A stretch of 64,000 nt of DNA from Microplitis mediator. Taxonomy: Eukaryota > Arthropoda > Insecta > Hymenoptera > Braconidae. The notes beneath the pieces are model-generated. The model was not told the DNA's origin and ran no database searches. It worked only from the letters and a program-made list of their open reading frames with translations. The DNA lies in contig NC_079977.1 in the NCBI RefSeq assembly GCF_029852145.1, positions 21,950,781-22,014,780 of the forward strand. Direction: 5' to 3'. The position numbers and the translations under genes were made by a program. Below are positions 22,801 through 36,600 of the stretch, in pieces (the first letter of the stretch is position 1; the number at the start of each line of letters is the position of its first letter).

Positions 22801-25800
22801 TTTTTAGTTTTTAAGGTTTGATTAAAATTTACGGGTCAGATAAATTATTGAAAAATAAACCGATAGGTGGATCTGGTAGCTCATGGAATTCCGCGTAAAA
22901 TGACCTATGATTTGATTAAGTTTTCTTGAGGGAAACTCGGTGGAAAAGCTTACGATAGAATGATTTTTAAAAATTTTTAATGGTTTTTTTGGCATTAAAT
23001 TAAAATTTTCATGATAAAAAAATTTTTTTAATACAAACTATTCGACGGATCTTGTAGCGTATTAAATTCCCTACAAAATGACCTACAATTTAATTAAATT
23101 CCCTCACGAGAACTTTCACAAAGAAATTTCTAACCATAAAAAATTACTCCCTAAAATTTACTCCAAAAATTCCAATCTAACAATTCGAGCTTTAATCCCA
23201 TTTTTGACCTTCAAATAATAATTTTTTCAAAAAATCATTCAAATAAATCTTGTAGCTCATTAAATCCCCCACAAAATGACCTACAATGAAATTAAATTCC
23301 CTTCCTCCAAACTCCATAAAATTCCTTGTATAGATAAAATTCCATCCGAAAAAAATCCTCTTAATTTTTCTTTTCCCAAAATTCAATTTTTTTTCCAAAA
23401 AACCAACTCATGGACCAGCTCACTAAATTCCTCACAAAATTTCCTATACCATCCTCCGAAATTTCCTCCCTCTAAAAAAATTCCTAACCATAAAAAATCA
23501 CCATAAATTATCTTCCCAAAATTTCACTCTCTCATTTCGAGTTTTAATCCCATTTTTGACCTTCAAATAATTATTTTTCCAAAAAATCATTCAAATAAAT
23601 CTTGTAGCTTATGAAATTCCCTACAAAATGACCTATAACTTTTTACATTTACCTCATGGGAAAGTGTCGAAAAAAATTCCCAAAGATAAAAAAATCCATC
23701 GGAGAATTTCTCCTCCAAACTTTTAGTTTTTTCCTGACCTTTAATCAAACTTTTGACTCTCAAATAATTTTTTTTCCAAAAAATCTTTGAAACAAATCTT
23801 GTAGCCTATAAAATTCCCTACAAAATGACCTATAACTTTTTACAATTAACTCATGGGAAAGTGACGGAAAAAAATCTCAAAGATAAAAAAATCCTTTGAA
23901 GAATTTCTCCTCCAAACTTTTAATTTTCTCCTGACCTTTAATCGAACTTTTGACCCTCAAATAATTTTTTTTTCCAAAAATCTTTGAAACAAATCTTGTA
24001 GCTTATGAAATTCCCTACAAAATGACCTATAACTTTATACAATTAACTCATGGGAAAGTGGCGAAAAAAATTCCCAAAGATAAAAAAATCCATCGGAGAA
24101 TTTCTCCTCCAAACTTTTAATTTTCTCCTGACCTTTAATCGAACTTTTGACCCTCAAATAATTTTTTTTCCCAAAAATCTTTGAAACAAATCTTGTAGCT
24201 TACAAAATTCCCCACAAAACGACCTACAAGTAAATTAAATTCCCTCCCTCCATCTCCTCAAAATCCCTCATATAAATAAAAATTCTCCCAAAAATCTCCA
24301 TTTTTCTCAAAATAAATTCCAAATTTCCCTTTAACCCAAGAATTTTTCCAAAAATTCCACGAACATTCTCCACAAAACGACCTACTTAACCCATTAAACA
24401 TTTTTTTAAAAATAGCGTAACCTCCTAATGCGAAAATAATTGACAGCAAACATGTCAATTATATTTTTTCTTGCTCTCAATGAAAAATAATATCAGCAAT
24501 TAAGTGAATAAAAATACTAGCAGAATATAATATAGTAATAATATAATTAAAATATAAGTGGAGTATATTAATATATAATATATATAAGCAGTAATTAAAG
24601 GTGAGTAAGGTCAGTGTTAATACGACAGTAGCGTGAGAGAGGAGTTACCAAAAAATGACATGTTTTACATTCCCATTAATGGCCGCCATCTTGTTGCGTA
24701 ACGTGACGTAATGGCCGTCAGTCCGTCACAATAACACTCGATGGGACGACGGTTTAATTTAGAATTTTTAAAAAAATTGCCATGAGTCGGGAGATGTTTA
24801 GTCTGGGATTTTAAGGACGAGGTTAAGAAATATATGAAATGTTTTGTAAAAATAATATATTAATTTAATTCAGTCATTAAATGTGTCGCTGTGATATTAT
24901 TATATATGTCCTCGGAGTTATTAAACCTAATGACATATCTTGTAGCTCGAGTCGCGAGTCGCGAGATAGAAGACGCGAGGAGGATTAACGGATAATTATT
25001 TGCACGATAACTATTTTATATTTTTTAGTTTAATTTTATTGTTCTAGTTCCATTTTGTCGGTAAAAAAGATTGAGGGGGGGGGGGGGCAATAAATCGAGG
25101 GGAGGAAATTTGTGAAAATTGAGAAGGATTTTTTTGGATGCGGGAGTTAGCGGGCAATTAAAAATTTGGGATTTTTTTTAGGAACGATTTAATTGAGAAA
25201 AAAAAAAAGGAAAAAATGCACGTGTAGGAAATGAAAAAATCTACAGGTGGAATTTTTGGAAATATTTATTTTTTTTTTATTTGAGTTTTGAAAAGAATCC
25301 AAAAGTTAGACGGCTAATTTTTGTGTAGGGATTTTTTGGGAAATTTTTGTGAGTAGTTTGGAAAGGGGGGGGGGTAAGATGGTAATTTTAGAGGGAAATT
25401 TGTACGCGAGGTCCATAAAATTGTTTTTGGAAAATTGGTTTTGAGAAAATGGAGATTTTTGGAAGAATTTCTGTCTATATGAGGGGTTTTGAGGAGATGG
25501 AGGGAGGGAATTTACTTTACTTGTGGGTCATTTTGTAGGGAATTTTGTAAGCTACAAGATTTGTTTTAAAGATTTTTGGAAAAAAAAATTATTTGAGGGT
25601 CAAAAGTTCGATTAAAGGTCAGGAGAAAATTAAAAGTTTGGAGGAGAAATTCTTCGATGGATTTTTTTATCTTTGAGAATTTTTTCCGTCACTTTCCCAT
25701 GAGTTAATATGGATAAAGTTATAGTACATTTTGTAGGGAATTTCATAAGCTACAAGATTTATTTGAATGATTTTTTGGAAAAATAATTATTTGAAGGTCA

Positions 25801-28800
25801 AAAATGGGATTAAAGCTCGAAATGAGAGAGTGAAATTTTTGGAAGATAATTTATGGTGATTTTTTATGGTTAGGAATTTTTTTTGGGGGGAGGAAATTTC
25901 GGAGTATGGTATAGGAAATTTTGTGAGGAATTTAGTGAGCTGGTCCATGAGTTGGTTTTTTGGAAAAAAAATTGAATTTTGAGAAAAGAAAAATTAAGAG
26001 GATTTTTTTCGGATGTAATTTTATCTATAGAAGGGATTTTGAGGAGTTTGGAGGGAGGGAATTTAATTTCATTGTAGGTCATTTTGTGGGGAATTTAATG
26101 AGCTACAAGATTTATTTGAATGATTTTTCGAAAAAATTATTATTTGAAAGTCAAAAATGGGATTAAAGCTCGAATTGGAAGAGTGGAATTTTTGGAGGAA
26201 ATTTTAGGGAGTAATTTTTTATGGTTAGGAATTTTTTTGTGAAAGTTCTAGTGAGGGAATTTAATTAAATTATAGGTCAGTTTGTAGGGAATTTAATACG
26301 CTACAAGATACACGAATAGTTTGTATTAAAAAAATTTCTTTATCATGAAAATTTTAATTTAATGCCAAAAAAACCATTCAAAATTTTTTAATAACATCCT
26401 ATCGTAAATTTTCCACCGAGTTCCCCTCAAGAAAACTTCATCAAATTATAGGTCATTTTACGCGGAATTTCATAAGCTACCAGATCCACCTATCGGTTTA
26501 TTTTAAAAAAAATTTTCTGACCCGTAAATTTGAATTAAACCACAAAAACTAAAAATTTTATCTCCTCAACTTTTCTTTTCCTTTTCCTCTGCTCAAAATT
26601 CACTTTCCCATTTTCCATTTTCTTCAAAATTTTCCAATCTGCACCTCACCCCACTTTTCCAAAAAATTTTCCAGCTCCCAAATTTAAAAAAATCCCAAAT
26701 TACTAAATTTTTTCCACAAAATTTTCTAATAAAAATTTCCATCGGAAATTTTCATTTCCTGTTGCGTGATAAAAATTGAAAAAAATTTCAGTGCCTAATT
26801 GTCGATTTTGGTGAATAGTTAAACCGGTAATTCAGGTAATTACAAGTTTTAAACCGCAGGTAGACGAGGATCCTGTCAAAATGTTGCCGAACAATTGAGC
26901 ACTTGAGAAAATTTCCTACCTGTCGAATATTCCGGGGCCTAATCGTTCCCAAACCTCAAGTGACTTTTCGGTCTGAGTCTCGGTCCCGGCGTCATAGTGT
27001 CGGAGACAGAAAATCTATTGAGTTTTGGGAACTTTGGCGACGCCGAAACCTCTAGAGTCAAGTGATTAGTCACGGTAATGGTTTATGGTGAATTTTTGTG
27101 GTTACTTTGTGGGTTACGGTCGCTATTTACAAATTAATCGATTGTTTGGTTACGGAAGAAAAAAAATTTCGACAGTTTTCCGAGATCGTAACTCAGTAAT
27201 TTGTCAACAGAGAAGAGTTAGGGTTTAAAATTATGACGGAGGTTTCAGAAAAGAAAAGAAGATGAAAATTGCGGTTGGGAAATTCGGAAAATTGTGTGGA
27301 AATTTCGAAAAAATCGGCGGATTTTTTTATTGGGCGGAAATTCTGGAGAAAATTGAGGAAAATTTCAATAAATTTAGAGGGTGGGAAAAGAAATTTGGAA
27401 AAAGGGAGTGAATTTTTGGAATTTCGGGCGGGAAATTAATTTTTGATAAAATTATCAATAGAAGGAATTTGTAGCTTAGGAAATTCCCTACAAAATGACC
27501 TATAAGTTAATAAATTTCCCTCCATAGAATTTCGTAAAAAAATTCCCAAACATAAAAAATTCCTAAAAAAAAAAATCGAAAATTTTTTACTTGACCTTTA
27601 ATTGGACTTTTGACCCTCAAATAATTTTTTTACAAAAAAATCTTTCGGACAAATTTTGTAGCTGCTGAAATTCCCTACAAAATGACCTATGATTTAATGA
27701 AATTCCTTCCATAGAATTCCGTAAAAAAAAATTCCTAAAAAAAAAATCTAAAATTTTTTCACTTGACCTTTAATTGGACTTTTGATCCTCAAATAATTTT
27801 TTTACAAAAAAATCTTTCGGACAAATTTTGTAGCTGCTGAAATTCCCTACAAAATGACCTATAACTAAATGAAATTCCTTCATTAGAACTTTCTCAAAAA
27901 AATTCCAAAACATGAAATAAAATTAGTTTCGAAATTTCCACCTGAATTCTGACCTTCAATCGCATTTTTCCGGGTCATAAAATAATTTTTCCCAAAAATC
28001 GTCCAAATAAATTTTGTAGCTCATAAAATTCCCCACAAAATTACCTACAACGTTTTTGATTTTCCTTTAAGGAAACTCTGGAAAAATGCTTCTATAGACA
28101 GAAACTTAAAATAATTTAAAAAAAAATCATAAAATAATAATTAATATATATTTATATATATTAATATATGAGTATTTAATTTTATTTGACAAACGTACAC
28201 ACCGTACACTCAACTGTAACCCAGCACACAAATATTAACACTCCGTGAAGACGTAATATATTTTTAAACACTAGAACCTTTTGTTAGTTCGCTCTCTACT
28301 CAAAGTCCCATTAAATAAAAGGGCCCACACACAACCACAATAAATCACTACCAATTATTAAAACATTTCTCATCCCTTTTTAAAAATAAACAAAGAAAAA
28401 TTAAAATTAAAATTTCAATTTCTCTGGAAAAAAAAAATCTTTTACTCAAAATTTCTTACTCCTTTTTCTTTAAATCCCCATAACTTGTAACCAATCACTC
28501 CTAGGCTAATTTTCCAAAGGACCAAAATTGTTGGAAATTCAATTCCCTACAAGTTTGGTCCTCTTGGTAAATGCTCTAAAATTAACCGAAACAAAGTTAC
28601 AGAGCTCTAAACAATTTTTTGTCACCACCTGAGCTCCAATTTCCTAAACCAAAATTTTTTGTCTCTAAAAAACAGTCATATCTTCTAATCTATCACTCCC
28701 ACGCAATTTTTATCTATTACCAAAATTGTAGCTGGTTAAATTTCCTACAATTTTGGACCTATAGCTCATTGCTCTAAAACCAACTGGTACAAAGTTACAG

Positions 28801-30199
28801 AGCTCTGAACAATTTTTTGTCACCACCTGAGCTCCAATTTCCTAAACCAAAATTTTTTGTCCCTAAAAAACTGTCATATCTCCTAATCTATCACTCCCAC
28901 GCGATTTTTATCTATCACCAAAATTGTAGCCAGTTAAATTTCCTACAATTTTGGTCCTATAGCTCATTACCCTAAAAGCAACCGGTACAAAGTTACAGAG
29001 CTCTAATCAATTTTTTGTCACCACCTGAGCTCCAATTTCCTAAACCAAAATTTTTTGTCCCTAAAAAACTGTCATATCTCCTAATCTATCACTCCCACGC
29101 GATTTTTATCTATCACCAAAATTGTAGCCAGTTAAATTTCCTACAATTTTGGTCCTATAGCTCATTGCTCTAAAACCAACTGGTACAAAGTTACAGAGCT
29201 CTGAACAATTTTTTGTCACCACCTGAGCTCCAATTTCCTAAACCAAAATTTTTTGTCCCTAAAAAACTGTCATATCTCCTAATCTATCACTCCCACGCGA
29301 TTTTTATCTATCACCAAAATTGTAGCTGGTTAAATTTCCTACAATTTTGGACCTATAGCTCATTGCTCTAAAACCAACTGGTACAAAGTTACAGAGCTCT
29401 GAACAATTTTTTGTCACCACCTGAGCTCCAATTTCCTAAACCAAAATTTTTTGTCCCTAAAAAACTGTCATATCTCCTAATCTATCACTCCCACGCGATT
29501 TTTATCTATCACCAAAATTGTAGCCAGTTAAATTTCTTACAATTTTGGTCCTATAGCTCATTACCCTAAAACCAACCGGTACAAAGTTACAGAGCTCTAA
29601 ACAATTTTTTGTCACCACCTGAGCTCCAATTTCCTAAACCAAAATTTTTTGTCCCTAAAAAACGATCATATCTTCCAATCTATCACTCCCACGCGATTTT
29701 CATCTATTACCAAATTTGTAGCCAGTTAAATTCCCCTTCCAACGACCCCTCAACTTTTACATTTCCACCCATAGGTACCGAGATATTATTTTTTTTTCCT
29801 TTTATATAAAAGTATTTTCTCTGCTCCCGGAGTTATTTTATTATTTATCAAATAAATATATAAATTTATTAATATAACAATATAAAATATGTCATACAAA
29901 TATATATATATACATATATATAAGTGAATTATACATTTCACACTACATAAATCCAACATATGTTGACGTCCTGCCGCGTTTTCTCGTCTCAAGGAAATTG
30001 TTCACTTTTTTTTTCTATCAATTTTTTTTTATTAAATATATATATATATATTTATATATTTATATTTTATTTGTTTTTGAGAAAAAAAAAAAATTACTAG
30101 AATTTTTTTTTTTTTCTACTGACACTTGAAGTCAAAAAAAAAAAATCCTTGACTTCTTATGCTAAAAAATTGACCAAATTGACCTCTCTCACGAATTTC

Positions 30200-30230
<31 letters not shown>

Positions 30231-33200
30231 AAACGTCAACTTGCGATTGACAGATACGTCAAAGTGTCAAGTTAAATATGCGTTGAATAAATATATATAT
30301 ATATATACATATATATAAGAAATTTTTGATAAATTATTTAATATAAAATTTATATAAAAAAAAAAGTTATTAATAATTGATGATTAATTATTATTACGAG
30401 TGAGAAAATATATCGAGTTTTTAGTTGCGATGATTTACGGAGTAGGAAGCACTTGTGGGTAAAAAGGACAGAAAAAAAAAAGAGAAAATGGACATTATTT
30501 AAGGCCATCAAACGGTAGATGTATGTTGTGATAGCAGATGGTACTTAGAAAATTTTTAAATAATTATTATCATTATTATTAATGTGATTGTGATTATGAA
30601 TGGAATCGAGAGCTCGAGATTTGGAAAGTAAAATTTTTTACTGAACTGACTATGGGAGATTAAGAAATGAAAATTTACAGGTGTATAGAGGAAGGATCAC
30701 AGAAAATTTCAAGACCAAGAACGAGTCTCTAGAGCAATTAGAACAGAAGTTATGAATTTTTTAAATTTGAATTTTAAATCCGCGGATTTTCGCGGTTTTT
30801 ATTTTCAAAGTCAAAAGTATTTTTTTTTCAGCGGGTATCAAAAATTAAGATATGAAAATTTAGAGGTGTATAGAGAAAGGATTTAAGAAAATTTTGCGAC
30901 CAAGAACAAGTCCCTGGGGTAATTAGGGCCGGAGATATTAATTTTTGAAATTTGAATGAGAAATTCGCGGTTTCTGATTTTTTAATTTTTGAAAATTTGT
31001 AGCTCTGTGGCTAGCAGAGATTAAGGAATGAAAATTTACAGGTGTATAGAGGAAGGATCACAGAAAATTTCGAGACCAAGAACGAGTCTCTAGAGCGATT
31101 AGAACAGAAGTTATGAATTTTTTTAATTTGAATTTTAAATCCGCGGATTTTCGCGGTTTTTTTTTCCACGTTAAAAATATTTTTTTTTCAGCGGCTATCG
31201 AAGATTAAGAAATAAAAATTTACCGAGTCACAGAGGAAGGATTCAAAAAAATTTGAAGCCCATGTAGAGGTCTCTGGGGTAGTTAGGGTCAGCACAATAA
31301 ATTTTCAAAGTTTCCGTTCCGAATTAAAAATTTGAAATCTTCTCGTAATTTGATCGCTTATTATTCAATTATTTAAAAAAAAAAGATGTCAAGTAAACGG
31401 TTAATTTAATAGGTTGAAATTCTAGTAGCAATAAAAAAAAATAAGCGTGAGAGTGAAGCACTTGTTATATTTGTCCAGGTGACAATCCGAAAATATCTAA
31501 AATCTCTAGCCAGGTAATCCAACGGAGCCCCTTTATGATGTTACACTTGTTGTCAACATCGATCAACTTGTCACCCGTATCAAGAATCACATCACCCACA
31601 CACGCACACATGACCACTCACGTCATTCTATTCTCGTTCAGTATTTTAGTGAAGTCACCGAGTGTTTTCTTAACGCGAATAAAAAATATTATTACTCTAC
31701 ACTAGCTTTACTTAGTTATCAATGATAATATTATTCAATGGATATTATCGTTCACACGGTATTTATCAATCGAAAGATCAAAATCTCAAACGCAAACAGG
31801 AAAACATTTTTTTTTTTTATTTACATTTTTTAATTATTCATAACTCCGGCCCTAATTACCCCAGAGACTTCTACGGGGGCTTAAAATTTTGTTAAATCCT
31901 TCCTCTATCACTCGGTAAATTTTGATTTCTTAATCTTCAATAGCCGTTGAAAAAAAAATTTGTAATAGAAAAAAAAAAAACCGCGAAAATCCGCGGATTT
32001 GAAAGTAGGATTTAAAAAATTAATTACTCTGGTTCTAATTACTCTAGGGACTTGTTCTTGGTCTCAAAATTTTCTTGGACCTTTCTACTATACATCAGTA
32101 AATTTTTATTTCTTAATCTCTGATAGCCTCGGAGTTGAGATTTTTTTAAAATTCTCACAAAAAAACCGCGGAACTTTGAAAATTTAAAATTCAAATTTCA
32201 AAAATTCATATCTCCGGCCCTAGTTACCCCAGCGACTCGTTCTTGGTCTCAAAATTTTCTCTACTCCCTCCTCTATAACCTTGTAAATTTTCACTCCTTA
32301 ATCTCCACCAGCTTCCGAGCCACAAATTTTTTAAAATTAAAAAATAAAAAACCGCGAAAATCCGCGGATTTCTAATTAAAATTTCAAAAATTCATATCTC
32401 CGGCCCTAATTACCCCAGCGACTTCGTCTTGGTCTCAAAATTTTCTCCAATCCCTCCTCTATAACCGTGTAAATTTTCACTCCTTAATCTCCACCAGCCT
32501 TCGAGCTACAAATTTTTTAAAATTAAAAAAAAAATAAACCGCGAATATTTGATTCAAATTTCAAAAATTAATATCTCCGGCCCTAATTACCCCAGAGACT
32601 TGTTCTTGGTCTCAAAATTTTCCTTGACCCTTCCTCTTTAACCCTCGAAAATTCGAGCCCTTAACCGTCGATAGCCTCAGAGGTAGAAATTTTTAAAAAT
32701 CTAAAATAAGAAACCGCGAAAATCCGCGGATTTCTAATTCAAATTTAAAAAATTCATATCTCCGGCCCTAACTACCCCAGAGACTTCTTCTTGGTCTCAA
32801 AATTTTCTCTACTCCCTCCTCTATAACCTCGTAAATTTTCACTCCTTAATCTCCACCAGCCTTCGAGCAACAAATTTTTTCAAATTAAAAAAAAAATAAA
32901 CCGCGAATATTTGATTCGAATTTCAAAAATTCATATCTCCGGCCCTAGTTACCCCAGAGACTTGTTCTTGGTCTCAAAATTTTCTTTGACTCTTCCTCTA
33001 TAAACCTGGAAAATTTGAGCCCTTAATCTCCGATAGCCTCAGAGCCACGAATTTTTAAAAATTAAAAAATAAAAAACCGCGAAAATCCGCGGATTTCTAA
33101 TTCAAATTTCAAAAATTAATATCTCCGGCCCTAATTACCCCAGCGACTTCTTCTTGGTCTCAAAATTTTCTCTACTCCCTCCTCTATAACCTCGTAAATT

Positions 33201-33612
33201 TTCACTCCTTAATCTCCACCATCCTCCGAGCTACAAATTTTTTCCATACCACATTTCTAAATCTCAACCAACCCAATAACCTCATTAGTAATCACAATTA
33301 ATTTCCCCCACTCTCAATCCACAAACATACATAAATATTTATCATTGAAATATTTCTCGTCCTACATATCTACATACGTTATTTACAGCTACATAAATAA
33401 TAACAACAACAATAATAATAAAATAAAATATAAAAATAAAAAATAAAATTACACTAGCGCGAATCCGCGAACATTCGCCATATGGCGGCCTGACAGCAAT
33501 AGAAATTTGAAATAAAAAAATCTATTTAAATGCATCATCACCTCAGCACGACAGATGCAATTGCATTTTATTATTATCGTTTTTTTTTTTTTTTTTTTTT
33601 ACCTTACGGTAA

Positions 33613-33643
<31 letters not shown>

Positions 33644-36600
33644 GAAAAAAAAAATTTTTTTTTGACGACAAAAGTTAATTTTGATATATTTAAATAAAAA
33701 TATGATTGATGAATATATGTGTATATATTTTTGTCAGACTATTAATAACTCCCACGCAATCAGCAGGAGTCCGATACTTTAAAAAGATATTTAATAATAA
33801 TAATAATAACAATAGTTTAACGATGTTATACATATATGTTTGACACCTGACAATCTTATGGTGTCCTTAGATCTGTCTGATTAAATTTAAATTATTTATA
33901 CTGACGAGGAAAAATTATTTTTTACTTGGCCACCCGGGAGTTTTTTTTGAGGCTTACAGACGAGACTAGGGCTTGGGTTTAATCGGATTTGGATAAATTT
34001 TGTGGGGGTAAAAGGGGGGAAATGATGAAAATTTTTTGTTCTGTTTAGGAGCTGCGGGGTAATTTGGGCGGGAGTTGGTAATTTTGGCGGGTTAAATTTG
34101 AAATTCAAATTCGCGGTTTTCGCGGTTTTTTTGAAAATTTTTAGCTCCGAGGCTATGGGAGATTAAGAAGCGAAAATTTAGGTGGTTATAGGGGGAGGAT
34201 TGAAGAAAATTTTGAGACCAAGACGAAGTCTCTGGGGTAATTAGAACGGAAGTTATGAATTTTTGAAATTTAAATTTGAAATTCGCGGTTTTTATTTGGC
34301 GGGAACTTTTTAAAAATTTGTAACTCAGAAGATAGTGGAGAGCAAGGATTGAAATTTTACGGGTTTATAGAGGAAATAACAAAGAAAATTTTGAGACCAA
34401 GACGAAGTCTCTGGGGTAATTAGGGCCAGAGTTATGAATTTTCAAAAATTAAAATTTTAAATTCGCGGTTTTCGCGGTTTTTTTGAAAATTTTTAGCTCT
34501 GAGGCTATGGGAGATTAAGGTATGAAAATTTAGGTGGTTATAGAGGGAGGATTAAAGAAAATTTTGAGACCATGACGAAGTCTCTGGGGTAATTGGAACG
34601 GAAGTTATGAATTTTTGAAATTTGAATTTGAAATTCGCGGTTTTTATTTGGCGGGACTTTTTAAAAATTTGTAACTCAGGAGATAGTGGAGAGCAAAAAT
34701 TGAAATTTTACAGGTTTTTAGAGGAAATAACAAAGAAAATTTTGAGACCAAGACGAAGTCTCTGGGGTAATTAGGGCCGGAGTTATGAATTTAAAAAATT
34801 AAAATTTTAAATTCGCGGATTTTCGCGGTTTTTTTTTAAATTTTTAGCTCCGAGGTTATAAGAGATTAAGAAATAAAAATTTAGGGGGTCATAGAGGAAA
34901 TAACAAAGAAAATTTTGAGACCAAGACGAAGTCTCTGGGGTAATTAGGGCCAGAGTTATGAATTTTCAAAAATTAAAATTTTAAATTCGCGGTTTTCGCG
35001 GTTTTTTTGAAAATTTTTAGCTCTGAGGCTATGGGAGATTAAGGTATGAAAATTTAGGTGGTTATAGAGGGAGGATTAAAGAAAATTTTGAGACCATGAC
35101 GAAGTCTCTGGGGTAATTGGAACGGAAGTTATGAATTTTTGAAATTTGAATTTGAAATTCGCGGTTTTTATTTGGCGGGACTTTTTAAAAATTTGTAACT
35201 CAGGAGATAGTGGAGAGCAAAAATTGAAATTTTACAGGTTTTTAGAGGAAATAACAAAGAAAATTTTGAGACCAAGACGAAGTCTCTGGGGTAATTAGGG
35301 CCAGAGTTATGAATTTTCAAAAATTAAAATTTTAAATTCGCGGTTTTCGCGGTTTTTTTGAAAATTTTTAGCTCTGAGGCTATGGGAGATTAAGGTATGA
35401 AAATTTAGGTGGTTATAGAGGGAGGATTAAAGAAAATTTTGAGACCATGACGAAGTCTCTGGGGTAATTGGAACGGAAGTTATGAATTTTTGAAATTTGA
35501 ATTTGAAATTCGCGGTTTTTATTTGGCGGGACTTTTTAAAAATTTGTAACTCAGGAGATAGTGGAGAGCAAAAATTGAAATTTTACAGGTTTTTAGAGGA
35601 AATAACAAAGAAAATTTTGAGACCAAGACGAAGTCTCTGGGGTAATTAGGGCCGGAGTTATGAATTTAAAAAATTAAAATTTTAAATTCGCGGATTTTCG
35701 CGGTTTTTTTTTAAATTTTTAGCTCCGAGGTTATAAGAGATTAAGAAATAAAAATTTAGGGGGTCATAGAGGGAAGATTGAAGAAAATTTTGAGACCAAG
35801 ACGAAGTCTCTAGGGTAATTAGATCCAGAGTTATAAATTTTCAAAAATTAAAATTTTAAATTCGCGGATTTTCGCGGTTTTTATTTTGCGCATTTTTTAA
35901 AAATTCGTAACTCGAAAGATACTAGTGAACAAGGAGTAAAATTTTCCAGGTTTACAGAAGAAATAACAAAGAAAATTTTAAGACCAATCAGAAGTCCCTG
36001 AGATAATTAGGGCCCGAGTTGTAAATTTTTTAAAATTAAAATTTGAAATTCGCGGTTTTTCCTAGAGGAATTTTTAAAGTCTTGACTCCGAGGCTATTAG
36101 AGTTCAAGAAAAAAAAAATTTACATGTGTATAGAGGAAGGTTTGAAATAAATTTCAAGCCCATGAAAAAGTCTCTGGGGTAATTTGGGCCCAAGTGATAA
36201 ATGAATGAAATAACAATTTTAAATTCGCGAATTTTCGCGGTTTTTTTTTGAATTAATGAATAATGAATTTTAATTTTTTCAGAGTCAAGTTGCATATGGC
36301 CGACGAATGGGCGGGGACCAAAGATGGACGACGGATTTATTCCTATCATTTCCTGGTGCGACGGATTTTGGACATCCATCCCATCCAGGGTATCCAGGAC
36401 ACGGTTTAAATTCATCTCATCATTATGACATGCAGCGTAATGTTGTTCTTAACAATGCAACGTTACCTCTACCTGTCGGTGATTATAATTCCACGGGGCC
36501 TTTTCAAAATATCGGTAAGACCATTTTTTTATTTTAAATATAAAAGAAAGTAATTATAAGGCCCAATTTAAAAAAATATTAGACCCAAAATGAACTAGGA

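Noticed and set aside
28480..29740. CRISPR-like array
   Set aside because: The repeat is a contiguous 198-bp satellite without spacers, in a eukaryotic intron.
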